Assembly (NCBI GenBank): GCA_019638635.1
Contig: JAHBTM010000011.1
Location: 1 to 50,856, forward strand
Direction of reading: 5' to 3'
DNA: 50,856 nucleotides
DNA from: Ferruginibacter sp.
GTDB taxonomy: Bacteria > Bacteroidota > Bacteroidia > Chitinophagales > Chitinophagaceae
Below, in pieces: positions 8,502 to 16,075 of the stretch; the first letter of the stretch is position 1; each line of letters opens with the position of its first letter. The notes beneath the pieces were generated by a model. The model did no database searches and was not told the origin of the DNA. It saw only the letters and a list, made by a program, of their open reading frames with translations. A program made the translations under genes and the position numbers.

Positions 8502-10262
8502 TCAATAATGCAGCGAAAGTTTCAATTCATCTTTCAGCAGGGCAACCAGCGGATATGCTTCCGCTAACTTCTGAAACTGCTGGCGCGGACCCATCACATG
8601 CTCTGTAGGCGCGTTATGGGTTTCGTTCTCCTCCAGCAAAAACTGAAAGGTGAGTTTACGGTTATTATATGCTTGCTGAAAGTAATCTATCCACTTTACT
8701 TTTTCCGATTCAATGAATGTTTGTTGCAAACCCGAAGTAACCTTTATCTGAAACATAGAATCTGAAATGGGAGAAACTTCTGCTGTTTTAAAATGAAACT
8801 GCGCCGCGTTTTTTTCAGTAAACAATGTTTGTGTGAACTGTTCCCAATGGTGTTGTAGTGATTCCTGTGTAAGAGGTATTTGCTGAGCGTTGGCCTTATT
8901 TTGAACTTGTACTTTTTCTTTAATCTTTTTCAGGCTCAGTGTGGGAGAGGCCGGCTTCGGTGCAACGTCTTTGGTTTCTGTGTTAACCGGTTTTGTAGTT
9001 GTGGTTTCAACATACAATTTAGGTGCAGGCGTTTTAGCTGCTACGGGCACTTTCCCGGCAGGGGCAGTAACCGGTAATGGTTGGGGGCCAATGGTGCGGA
9101 AGGCAAGAACCTTATTGCTATGCGCTATTTTTTTTTTTGAAACCCCATCTTCTTCTACCAGTTCCAGTGCTTGTTGCAGGTAACACAGTTTAATAAGGGT
9201 GAGTTCAACCTGAAGTTTTTTATTGCGTGCCTGTTTGTATTGTACGGAAGATTCGGTGAGCACATTCAATGCAGAAAGCAACCATCCCATCGACATCTCC
9301 TTCGCCGTACTGAGGAAGGTGGCTTTAAAATCTTCTGCCACTTCCAGCAATGCCACCGATTTTTCATCCATGCTAACCAACAAGTTTCGGATGAATTCAG
9401 CAAAGCCATCTAGAAACACATCGCCCTCAAAACCTTTCTGGTTAATTTCTTCAAACAACAGCAGTATATGGGGTAGTTGCTGTTGTTTAATCATTTCAAT
9501 CAATTTAAAATAATACGCTTCATCCAGTATGTTGAGGTGTTCCAGAGTATTAGCGTACTCCAGTTTACCATTTGTAAAACTGACAATTTTATCGAGCATA
9601 CTCAAAGCGTCGCGCAGGCATCCTTCACTCTTCATAGCAATCACATGCAGGGCTGCATTTTGTGCTTCTATGTGTTCCTTTTCACAGATTTCCCGCAAAT
9701 GATGCACGGTATCATCCGGCGTGATGCGTTTAAAATCGAATATCTGGCAACGGCTCAGGATGGTGGGCAATATTTTATGTTTCTCGGTAGTAGCGAGGAT
9801 GAAAATGGCGTACGGAGGAGGTTCTTCGAGTGTTTTCAAAAAGGCGTTGAAAGCCGCAATGCTCAGCATGTGTACCTCATCTACAATATATACTTTGTAT
9901 TTACCGGCCTGAGGGGCAAAGCGCACTTGCTCCACCAGCGAACGGATATCATCCACGGAGTTGTTGCTGGCAGCATCCAGTTCATGGATATTCATGGAAG
10001 TGCCATTGTCAAATGAAATACAACTGTTACAGGTGTTACACGCTTCGGTATCGGAAGTGCGGTTTTCGCAGTTGATGGTTTTTGCCAATATGCGGGCGCA
10101 GGTTGTTTTACCCACACCACGCGGCCCACAGAATAAAAAGGCATGCGCCAGTTGGTTCTGACGGATGGCATTTTTCAATGTGGTGGTGATATGTGATTGC
10201 CCGATAACCGTATTAAAATTCTGCGGACGGTATTTACGGGCCGATACTACAAACTTTTCCAT
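8502..10262 (-). CDS. dnaX: DNA polymerase III clamp-loader subunit gamma/tau
   Basis: The 586-residue protein is the ATPase of the replicative clamp loader. Visible motifs are the Walker A GPRGVGKTT (46-54), a zinc-binding cysteine cluster CNTCNSC near residue 80, Walker B VDEVHML and the TLEEPP motif. The clamp-loader core ends near residue 370, and a Pro/Thr/Lys-rich linker leads to a tau-specific C-terminal domain. An uninterrupted A11 run (plus-strand T 9128-9138) encodes S375-K376-K377-K378-I379 exactly at the end of the core. Losing one A gives a stop right after K378; gaining one gives Asn-Ser-Ala-stop. This could yield a gamma-length product, as transcriptional slippage does in Thermus dnaX. 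The gene lies upstream of the E2 gene on the same strand. Confidence 0.95.
   Translation of the reverse strand: MEKFVVSARKYRPQNFNTVIGQSHITTTLKNAIRQNQLAHAFLFCGPRGVGKTTCARILAKTINCENRTSDTEACNTCNSCISFDNGTSMNIHELDAASNNSVDDIRSLVEQVRFAPQAGKYKVYIVDEVHMLSIAAFNAFLKTLEEPPPYAIFILATTEKHKILPTILSRCQIFDFKRITPDDTVHHLREICEKEHIEAQNAALHVIAMKSEGCLRDALSMLDKIVSFTNGKLEYANTLEHLNILDEAYYFKLIEMIKQQQLPHILLLFEEINQKGFEGDVFLDGFAEFIRNLLVSMDEKSVALLEVAEDFKATFLSTAKEMSMGWLLSALNVLTESSVQYKQARNKKLQVELTLIKLCYLQQALELVEEDGVSKKKIAHSNKVLAFRTIGPQPLPVTAPAGKVPVAAKTPAPKLYVETTTTKPVNTETKDVAPKPASPTLSLKKIKEKVQVQNKANAQQIPLTQESLQHHWEQFTQTLFTEKNAAQFHFKTAEVSPISDSMFQIKVTSGLQQTFIESEKVKWIDYFQQAYNNRKLTFQFLLEENETHNAPTEHVMGPRQQFQKLAEAYPLVALLKDELKLSLHY
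9128..9138 (-). promoter_or_regulatory. A11 slippery run inside dnaX
   Basis: Eleven consecutive A residues on the coding strand, followed by TAGCGCATAG. In the main frame this reads Ser-Lys-Lys-Lys-Ile. Both other frames reach TAG within four codons, giving predicted products of 378 or 381 residues. That slippage happens is inferred; the run and the stops are read directly. Confidence 0.6.
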
Positions 10263-10300
10263 GCGGCTCCTGAATTAAATAGTTATTCTGAACAGCGAAT

Positions 10301-11473
10301 TTACGACAATATAGGGTGTCTTTTGAATTCCTTCAGCGGATCGAACAAACAACGGTAGGTAGTGAGTATTCGGCTGCGTTCTACACGGCCCAGGCCCTCG
10401 GCCACATTCAGCATTTTGGGGTTAAAATCACCAATCCACTGCATTTCGTAATGCTCATATGGCACCTGATTGCTCATGATTACTTTTTGTGCTTCCCCTA
10501 TAAAATAAGCATCCAGTCCTTTACCCTGCCATTCGGGTACAATGCCAAAGACCAATCCGGTGAGTTTTTTATTTTTTCTTGTTTTCTTCAACCAGAGGAA
10601 ATACAGTTTATGTAATACATCAAACTTACCGTGTAAATGTTTGAACCATTGATTCAGGTCGGGAAGGTTCACAAAAATGCCGGCGGGTTCATTTTCACAA
10701 TACAAAAACCACATGCCTTTTTCATCCATAACCGGTTTCATTTTCCGGAACATGATCAACACCTGATCTTTCGATAACTTTTTCAACCCTCCATGGCCGG
10801 CCCACGCTTTGTTGTACACGGTAACAAAATCTTCCGCATATTTTTCAAGTTGATTTTTCCGAATCATTTCAGCACGAAAGCGTCCGTCTTTTTCCCAAAG
10901 GGCATGACGTTTAATGATTTTGGGGTCGATGGATTGTTTGAGGTTCATCGACAGGCAAATTTGATGGAAGAACGGTTTGAATCCGTAGTGCTCCAGCAAA
11001 TCTTTGTAATATGGCGGGTTGTAATTCATCCCGTACAGGGGCTCAGTAAACCCTTCGGTTACCAGTCCCCACCATTTGTCTCTTTCTCCGAAATTAATGG
11101 GTCCATCCATAGCTTCCATACCTTGTGTAATCAGCCATGAGCGGGCATTATCGAGCAGCAGGTCGGCTGCATCCTGATGGTTGATACATTCAAAAAAGCC
11201 CATGCCTCCAACAGGCATATCATCTCCTTTGTTCTTATAACGGTTATTCGTAAACGCAGCAATGCGTCCGGCGGGTTTTTCGTTTATCAACAATACCCAG
11301 CGCTGTACCGTTCCATAGCGGAAAGTTTTATTTTTTTCAGGATCGAATACGGATATGATTTCATGGTGCAAAGGTTCAATCCATTGTGGGTCGTTGGCAT
11401 ACAGGATCTTCGGTACCTGCAGGAACCATTTTTGGCTGAGTGCATCTTGTACCGGTATAATCTGCATGTTCAT
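10301..11473 (-). CDS. GNAT-like acyltransferase domain protein
   Basis: A 390-residue cytoplasmic protein with no signal peptide. The C-terminal half has the pattern of a GNAT fold, with a stretch near residue 320 reading FGIVPEWQGKGLDAYF that resembles the acetyl-CoA-binding loop (Q/RxxGxG/A), and the N-terminal half contains the conserved block GPINFGERDKWWGLV. Such long two-part proteins are common in Bacteroidota and are usually listed as N-acetyltransferases of unknown substrate (YghO-like). A hairpin terminator separates it from frr upstream, so it is probably transcribed on its own or by read-through. Met3 is an alternative start. Confidence 0.72.
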   Translation of the reverse strand: MNMQIIPVQDALSQKWFLQVPKILYANDPQWIEPLHHEIISVFDPEKNKTFRYGTVQRWVLLINEKPAGRIAAFTNNRYKNKGDDMPVGGMGFFECINHQDAADLLLDNARSWLITQGMEAMDGPINFGERDKWWGLVTEGFTEPLYGMNYNPPYYKDLLEHYGFKPFFHQICLSMNLKQSIDPKIIKRHALWEKDGRFRAEMIRKNQLEKYAEDFVTVYNKAWAGHGGLKKLSKDQVLIMFRKMKPVMDEKGMWFLYCENEPAGIFVNLPDLNQWFKHLHGKFDVLHKLYFLWLKKTRKNKKLTGLVFGIVPEWQGKGLDAYFIGEAQKVIMSNQVPYEHYEMQWIGDFNPKMLNVAEGLGRVERSRILTTYRCLFDPLKEFKRHPILS

Positions 11474-11490
11474 CTTTACATCCTCTGAAT

Positions 11491-11517
11491 GAATAAAAAA
11501 CCGGCAGGAAGCCGGCT
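11491..11517 (-). terminator. Rho-independent terminator after frr
   Basis: On the minus strand AGCCGGC, loop TTCCT, then GCCGGTT form a stem followed by a run of T. It lies about 30 bases after the frr stop and just before the start of the acetyltransferase-like gene. Confidence 0.8.
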
Positions 11518-11544
11518 GGGTTTCAATACAAAAGGGGTGTAGTG

Positions 11545-12108
11545 TTACACCACCATAATTTCTTTTTCTTTTGCGCTCAGGTGTTTTTCTATCAGGTTGA
11601 TGAATTTATCGGTCACTTCCTGCACCGATTTTTCTGCATCTTTACAAGCATCTTCACTTAAGCCGTCTTTCTGCAATTTTTTGATTTGTTCGATGGAATC
11701 TCTTCGTATATTCCTTACCGATACCTTGGCGTGTTCACCTTCGCTGTTGCAACGTTTCACCAGTTCTTTTCTCCTTTCTTCGGTAAGAGGCGGTAGAAAC
11801 AGCCGGATGATGGCTCCGTCGTTTTGAGGGTTAATACCAATGTTCGATTGTTGTATCGCCTTTTCAATGGGTTGAATCATATTCTTTTCCCAAGGTTGCA
11901 GGGTGATGGTTCTGGCATCGAGTACAGAAACATTGGCTACCTGTTGAATTGGTGTAGGGTTGCCGTAATATTCCACCATAATACCGTCGAGCATGGCCGG
12001 ATTGGCCTTGCCGGCACGTATTTTAACCAGTTCACTCTCGAGGTGTTCTACAGCCTTCGTCATTCCTTTATCCGTAATGCTCAATATCGATTGTATGTCT
12101 TCTGCCAT
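11545..12108 (-). CDS. frr: Ribosome recycling factor
   Basis: The 187-residue protein splits post-termination ribosomes together with EF-G. Length matches the family (185 in E. coli). Conserved stretches include the VRAGKANPAMLD-like motif (here KIRAGKANPAML, residues 30-41), VEYYGNPTPIQQVANV, and PPLTEERRKELVK around residue 107. A TAGTTTTG box 18 bases before the ATG is a likely promoter, and a terminator follows the gene, so it is probably monocistronic. Confidence 0.96.
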   Translation of the reverse strand: MAEDIQSILSITDKGMTKAVEHLESELVKIRAGKANPAMLDGIMVEYYGNPTPIQQVANVSVLDARTITLQPWEKNMIQPIEKAIQQSNIGINPQNDGAIIRLFLPPLTEERRKELVKRCNSEGEHAKVSVRNIRRDSIEQIKKLQKDGLSEDACKDAEKSVQEVTDKFINLIEKHLSAKEKEIMVV

Positions 12109-12125
12109 AATTTTAAAATTGGATA

Positions 12126-12133
12126 CAAAACTA
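12126..12133 (-). promoter_or_regulatory. -7 promoter box for frr
   Basis: TAGTTTTG on the minus strand matches TAnnTTTG, 18 bases before the frr ATG. No clear -33 element. Confidence 0.4.
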
Positions 12134-12186
12134 TAAAAACTGCCGTTAAAATAATCGGATAAAAAAAGGGTGGAGGATGTAGCTAG

Positions 12187-13308
12187 TTATTCTGCTTCCA
12201 CAGGGTCAGAGGCCAGAGAGAAAATTTTGCGTGTTCTCACCGCATTTTCATTCCGGTTGCCCAGCGCGCGCTGACGTACTTTCTGGCGCAGGTAGTACAC
12301 CCATCCTGTTAAGGCAGAAGCTACCGCAAATACAATAAGCAACAAGGCTGTAGGACCAACAGGGTTCAGTGCTACTGCCAGTGCAATGAAGGCTATGCTG
12401 AAACCCGTGCAGGTGAGCGTTATTTTTTTATGAGAGAAACCCAAATCGAGCAAAAAATGATGAATATGGTTTCTATCAGGACTGAACGGAGAACGCCGTT
12501 GCATTAAACGGATGCCAAAAACACGCAGTGTATCAAATAACGGAACCATTAGAATGGAGAACCCTATGGCAGCGGAAGATTCAAAATAAATTTTTGAGGT
12601 GGGATCGGCCGCTACGTTGATGAACTTAATAACCAGAATAGCATTTACAATACCCAGGAGGAGGGAGCCGGTATCTCCCATAAAAATTTTTGCAGGAGAA
12701 AAATTATAAATCAGGAAACTGAGGATGCTGCCTGCCAGTGCAAAAGCCAATACTGAAAACAACAGGTAATCGGCAAAATAAAAATAGGTGCCAAAAATGA
12801 GCGTGGTAATTAGTCCAAGGCTGCCGGCTAGTCCGTCAATGCCATCAATCAAATTAAAGGAATTGGTAATAACCACAATGGTAAAAAACGAAAGTACAAT
12901 ACTGGCAATGTTGGGCAATTCGTAAATACCCAGGAAGCCGTGCATGTTGTTGATTTGAATACCGCCAAATTTGATGAGGATACCGGCGGCTATCAATTGG
13001 CCAATGAATTTTTTACTGGCAGAGAGTACGAGGATATCATCCTTCATCCCCAGAAAAAAGATTACGATGGCGGCGGCGGCATAAAACTGTAGTTCCGCTG
13101 CGAGGTTGGCCGGAACACCCATCAGGGCCCCCATGATAAAACCTGCAAATATGCCCAATCCACCTAAAGTAGGAATGACCACTTTGTGCACTTTTCGCTC
13201 ATCAGGTTCATCAAACAATTTCTTATCCTTGGCTATTTGAATAATAACGGGAATGGCAAAATAGGTGATCAAAAATGCTAAAACCGCACTTAATATAATG
13301 TTATCCAT
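12187..13308 (-). CDS. WecA/MraY-type polyprenyl-phosphate glycosyl-1-phosphate transferase
   Basis: A 373-residue multi-pass membrane protein with about ten or eleven hydrophobic segments. Catalytic family motifs are visible on the cytoplasmic loops: the MKDDIL aspartate pair near residue 88, NLIDGIDGLAG near 151, FMGDTGSL near 209, and DRNHIHHFLLDLGFSHKK near 280. The HIHH arginine/histidine loop is the WecA/TagO type rather than the MraY peptidoglycan enzyme. It should attach a sugar-1-phosphate from a UDP-sugar to undecaprenyl phosphate, starting O-antigen, capsule or another surface glycan. No other glycan genes adjoin it, so the polymer cannot be named. The C-terminal 40 residues are a charged cytoplasmic tail. 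Confidence 0.88.
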   Translation of the reverse strand: MDNIILSAVLAFLITYFAIPVIIQIAKDKKLFDEPDERKVHKVVIPTLGGLGIFAGFIMGALMGVPANLAAELQFYAAAAIVIFFLGMKDDILVLSASKKFIGQLIAAGILIKFGGIQINNMHGFLGIYELPNIASIVLSFFTIVVITNSFNLIDGIDGLAGSLGLITTLIFGTYFYFADYLLFSVLAFALAGSILSFLIYNFSPAKIFMGDTGSLLLGIVNAILVIKFINVAADPTSKIYFESSAAIGFSILMVPLFDTLRVFGIRLMQRRSPFSPDRNHIHHFLLDLGFSHKKITLTCTGFSIAFIALAVALNPVGPTALLLIVFAVASALTGWVYYLRQKVRQRALGNRNENAVRTRKIFSLASDPVEAE

Positions 13309-13529
13309 GCGAGTAGATTAAAGGCAATCTCAATGTAAAAGTACCGAAATTGGTTAGCAGTTTTAACCTTTTACATAGAAAAACCCTGAATTCGAGCCTT
13401 TAAATTATAATAATTTTCCATTTTCTCCTATAATTCTTTAAAAATGAAATTTTTAGTGGTTGGTTCATGGTAAGGGCCTGTGGAAAGGTTCATCTGTTTA
13501 TTTCGTGAATTTCGTTGCACTTTTTAAAG

Positions 13530-13537
13530 TAGGTTTG
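13530..13537 (+). promoter_or_regulatory. -7 promoter box for the transketolase gene
   Basis: TAGGTTTG matches TAnnTTTG, 22 bases before the ATG. A TTG at 13515 is too close to be a normal -33 element. Confidence 0.4.
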
Positions 13538-13559
13538 CACCATCTTTTTAAAACTGCAC

Positions 13560-14402
13560 ATGAAAAATATTGCCGAACTGGAAGCGATGGCCACACAGGT
13601 GCGCCGCGACATTGTAAGGATGGTACATGCCGTTCAGAGTGGTCATCCGGGCGGATCGCTGGGATGCACTGAATTTTTAACCGCCCTCTATTTTAAAGCG
13701 ATGAACCGGAAAATGCCTTTTCATATGGATGGCATATGGGAAGATTTGTTTTTCCTCAGCAACGGGCACATCACTCCGGTATATTATAGTGTGCTGGCTC
13801 GTGCAGGTTATTTCCCTACAGAAGAATTAAAAACGTTCCGCAAAATCAACAGCCGGTTACAGGGGCACCCCACCACGCATGAAGATTTGCCGGGCGTGCG
13901 CATAGCCTCCGGGTCGCTGGGCCAGGGAATGAGTGTGGCAGTGGGCGCAGCAAAAGCCAAAAAGCTCAATGGCGATGCCACACTGGTGTATTCATTACAT
14001 GGCGACGGAGAGTTAAACGAAGGTCAGAATTGGGAGGCCATTTTATTTGCGGCACACCATCGTATAGATAATCTGATAGCTACCATTGATGTAAACGGAC
14101 AACAAATTGATGGCTCCACCCATCAGGTAATGAACCTTGATCCTTTAAGTGATAAGTTCAAAGCGTTCAATTGGGAAGTGATGGAAATGGAAGGCAACAA
14201 GATGCAGGCCGTGGTAGACGGATTGGAACGAGCTAAAACACTCACGGGCAAAGGAAAACCGGTGGTGATACTGATGAAAACCGATATGGGTCACGGGGTT
14301 GATTTCATGGCCGGAACCCATGAATGGCATGGCATTGCTCCCAATGATGAACAATTGGAAAAAGCTTTGGCGCAATTGCCGGAAACCATCGGCGATTACT
14401 GA
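13560..14402 (+). CDS. Transketolase, N-terminal subunit
   Basis: The 280-residue protein corresponds to the thiamine-diphosphate-binding N-terminal half of transketolase. Visible are SGHPGGSLGCTEFLTALYF (residues 25-43), SNGHITPVYYSVL, GSLGQGMSVAVG, and the TPP/metal motif GDGELNEGQNWEA with a downstream Asn. The split form needs a separate C-terminal subunit with the pyrimidine-binding and transketolase-C domains. That partner is not next to this gene: the next gene is convergent and unrelated. Function is in the non-oxidative pentose phosphate pathway in the cytoplasm. Confidence 0.9.
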   Translation: MKNIAELEAMATQVRRDIVRMVHAVQSGHPGGSLGCTEFLTALYFKAMNRKMPFHMDGIWEDLFFLSNGHITPVYYSVLARAGYFPTEELKTFRKINSRLQGHPTTHEDLPGVRIASGSLGQGMSVAVGAAKAKKLNGDATLVYSLHGDGELNEGQNWEAILFAAHHRIDNLIATIDVNGQQIDGSTHQVMNLDPLSDKFKAFNWEVMEMEGNKMQAVVDGLERAKTLTGKGKPVVILMKTDMGHGVDFMAGTHEWHGIAPNDEQLEKALAQLPETIGDY

Positions 14403-15623
14403 TTACCGTAAGTGTACCGGTTGGCGGGAGGCACGATAAGCCGGCAACCATGAAGCCAGCAATGAAATAGACAAGGCCGTGGCGGCTACCATCAGAAAAT
14501 CGGTAGCCAGCAGCTTCACCGGAAAGTGGCTGATGAGGAATGAATCTCCCTGCATCGGTATAAGTTTAAACTCTATCTGCAAAAAACAAATGATGGTTGC
14601 CAGTGTAATTCCTGCTGCTGCGCCGATGAAACCCAGTAGCAATCCTTCACTCATAAAAATCTGCTGAATTTTTCTGTTGGAACTTCCCAGGCTTTTCAGG
14701 ATAGAAATATCCCGCTTTTTTTCAAGTACCAGCATGGTAAGGGCGCTGATCATATTGAAAGCAGCAATAATCAGGATGAGGGTGAGTACGGCATAAATGG
14801 CCCACTTTTCTGTTTTCATGGTATTAAACAAACTGGTGTTTTGCTCGTACCGGTTCAACACTTTCATTTCGGGCCCGGCAAAATGTTGCAATGTTTTCTT
14901 CAATTTTTCAGGATGTGCATCCGGGTTCAATTGAATATCCATAGAGGTGTACACATGGTTGGGCAGGGCGAGTTGCTGACGCACAAAGGGCAGGTTGGTG
15001 AGGGCAATGGTATTATCAAACTCCTGTTGAATGGTGAATGAGCCGGATGCCACCACATTGCCTTCGCTCATCGACGACAGCGGATCGTTGGATGTATTGC
15101 CTGCTTTTGGGAGAATTACTGTGGTAGGCATATATTCATACAATGCTCCGATGACAATGCCGGTAGCCTGCCGTATACCGGAGCCCATCACCAACATGGG
15201 TTCGTCTGCGGTTCCGGTTTCATAGTTCCCTCTTGTAATTTTATCAGCCACATTGCTCACGCGCGTGTAGTTTTCGTCTACGCCTTTCAGAAAGATAACG
15301 GTTTGTGATTCTCCGTGTTGCAACAGGGCTTTTTCTTCCAGCACGAGTGATGCGGCAGCCACTCCGGGTGTGGATCGTATCTTTTCAATCATCTCAGGTG
15401 TGAGGGTGATGGTTTTACCGCGGGCGGGAACAATTTTTATATCGGTATAGAAGGTGGCATACAATGAACGTACGAGATCTTCAAAACCGTTGAAAACGCT
15501 CAGCACCAGAATTTGGCAGCAGGTGGCAAAGGCAATTACGGAAGCGGTTACCCATGAAATGATTTGAATGGCATGGGCCGATTTTTTTGCCCTGAAGTAT
15601 CGCCATGCAAATGTAAATATCAT
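14403..15623 (-). CDS. LolC/LolE-like ABC transporter permease (FtsX family)
   Basis: The 406-residue protein has one transmembrane segment near the N-terminus (about 20-45), a large periplasmic domain (about 50-270) and three C-terminal transmembrane segments, the layout of MacB/LolC/FtsX permeases. The opening FAWRYFRAKKSAHAIQIISW is typical of LolC/E-type proteins, and the cytoplasmic coupling stretch SILKSLGSSNRKIQQIFMSEG is present. In proteobacteria this family extracts lipoproteins from the inner membrane with the LolD ATPase; no LolD gene is nearby. It follows rbfA by 12 bases and is probably co-transcribed with it. Confidence 0.85.
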   Translation of the reverse strand: MIFTFAWRYFRAKKSAHAIQIISWVTASVIAFATCCQILVLSVFNGFEDLVRSLYATFYTDIKIVPARGKTITLTPEMIEKIRSTPGVAAASLVLEEKALLQHGESQTVIFLKGVDENYTRVSNVADKITRGNYETGTADEPMLVMGSGIRQATGIVIGALYEYMPTTVILPKAGNTSNDPLSSMSEGNVVASGSFTIQQEFDNTIALTNLPFVRQQLALPNHVYTSMDIQLNPDAHPEKLKKTLQHFAGPEMKVLNRYEQNTSLFNTMKTEKWAIYAVLTLILIIAAFNMISALTMLVLEKKRDISILKSLGSSNRKIQQIFMSEGLLLGFIGAAAGITLATIICFLQIEFKLIPMQGDSFLISHFPVKLLATDFLMVAATALSISLLASWLPAYRASRQPVHLR

Positions 15624-15635
15624 AACAAGGATAGG

Positions 15636-16010
15636 TTACTGAGGAGATTGCTTATCATCTTTATCCCTGATTTCTTTAAACAGTTGCTCCATTTTATCTA
15701 CATATTCCAGGGTGTCGTCGATATAAAACTGCAGCACAGGCATTGTTCTAAACTGATGCCTCACGCTGGTGGTCAGCATTTTTTTGATTTCATGCGCCTT
15801 ATCCTGAATGGTTTTCATGGCTTCCGGCACATCAGGCACTTTAAAAAAGCTCAGGTAAATTCTGGCTTCGTGCAAGTCGGGTGTAATTTTTACAGAGGCA
15901 ATAGACACCATGCCACCGTGAATCATGGATAAGCCCAAACGCTGAAAAATAGAATTCATTTCTTTTTCAATCACGGCGGCTACCTGCTTTTGTCTTTTTC
16001 CTTCTATCAT
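15636..16010 (-). CDS. rbfA: Ribosome-binding factor A
   Basis: The 124-residue KH-domain protein helps mature the small ribosomal subunit. The N-terminal helix MIEGKRQKQVAAVIEKEMN, the central VSIASVKITPDLHEARIYLSF and the C-terminal PVLQFYIDDTLEY match the family. It heads a two-gene unit with the Lol-like permease. It is divergent from the ABC exporter, with 65 bases between the starts. Confidence 0.93.
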   Translation of the reverse strand: MIEGKRQKQVAAVIEKEMNSIFQRLGLSMIHGGMVSIASVKITPDLHEARIYLSFFKVPDVPEAMKTIQDKAHEIKKMLTTSVRHQFRTMPVLQFYIDDTLEYVDKMEQLFKEIRDKDDKQSPQ

Positions 16011-16062
16011 TGCTCAGGGTTAAAGTGTAAATTTAATTACTTTAAAGGAGTATTATCTTCAT

Positions 16063-16070
16063 TAATTTTG
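16063..16070 (+). promoter_or_regulatory. -7 promoter box for the ABC exporter
   Basis: TAATTTTG matches TAnnTTTG and ends five bases before the ATG, so a message starting at the usual distance would have almost no leader. Confidence 0.45.
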
Positions 16071-16075
16071 CCCCG

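Noticed and set aside
9477-10016. A 179-codon plus-strand frame inside dnaX
   Set aside because: It is antisense to the conserved ATPase core of dnaX and shows no recognisable domain or start signal.
13443-13472. A nine-codon open frame MKFLVVGSW before the transketolase gene
   Set aside because: Too short, upstream of the likely promoter, and without a terminator or pause structure typical of a leader peptide.
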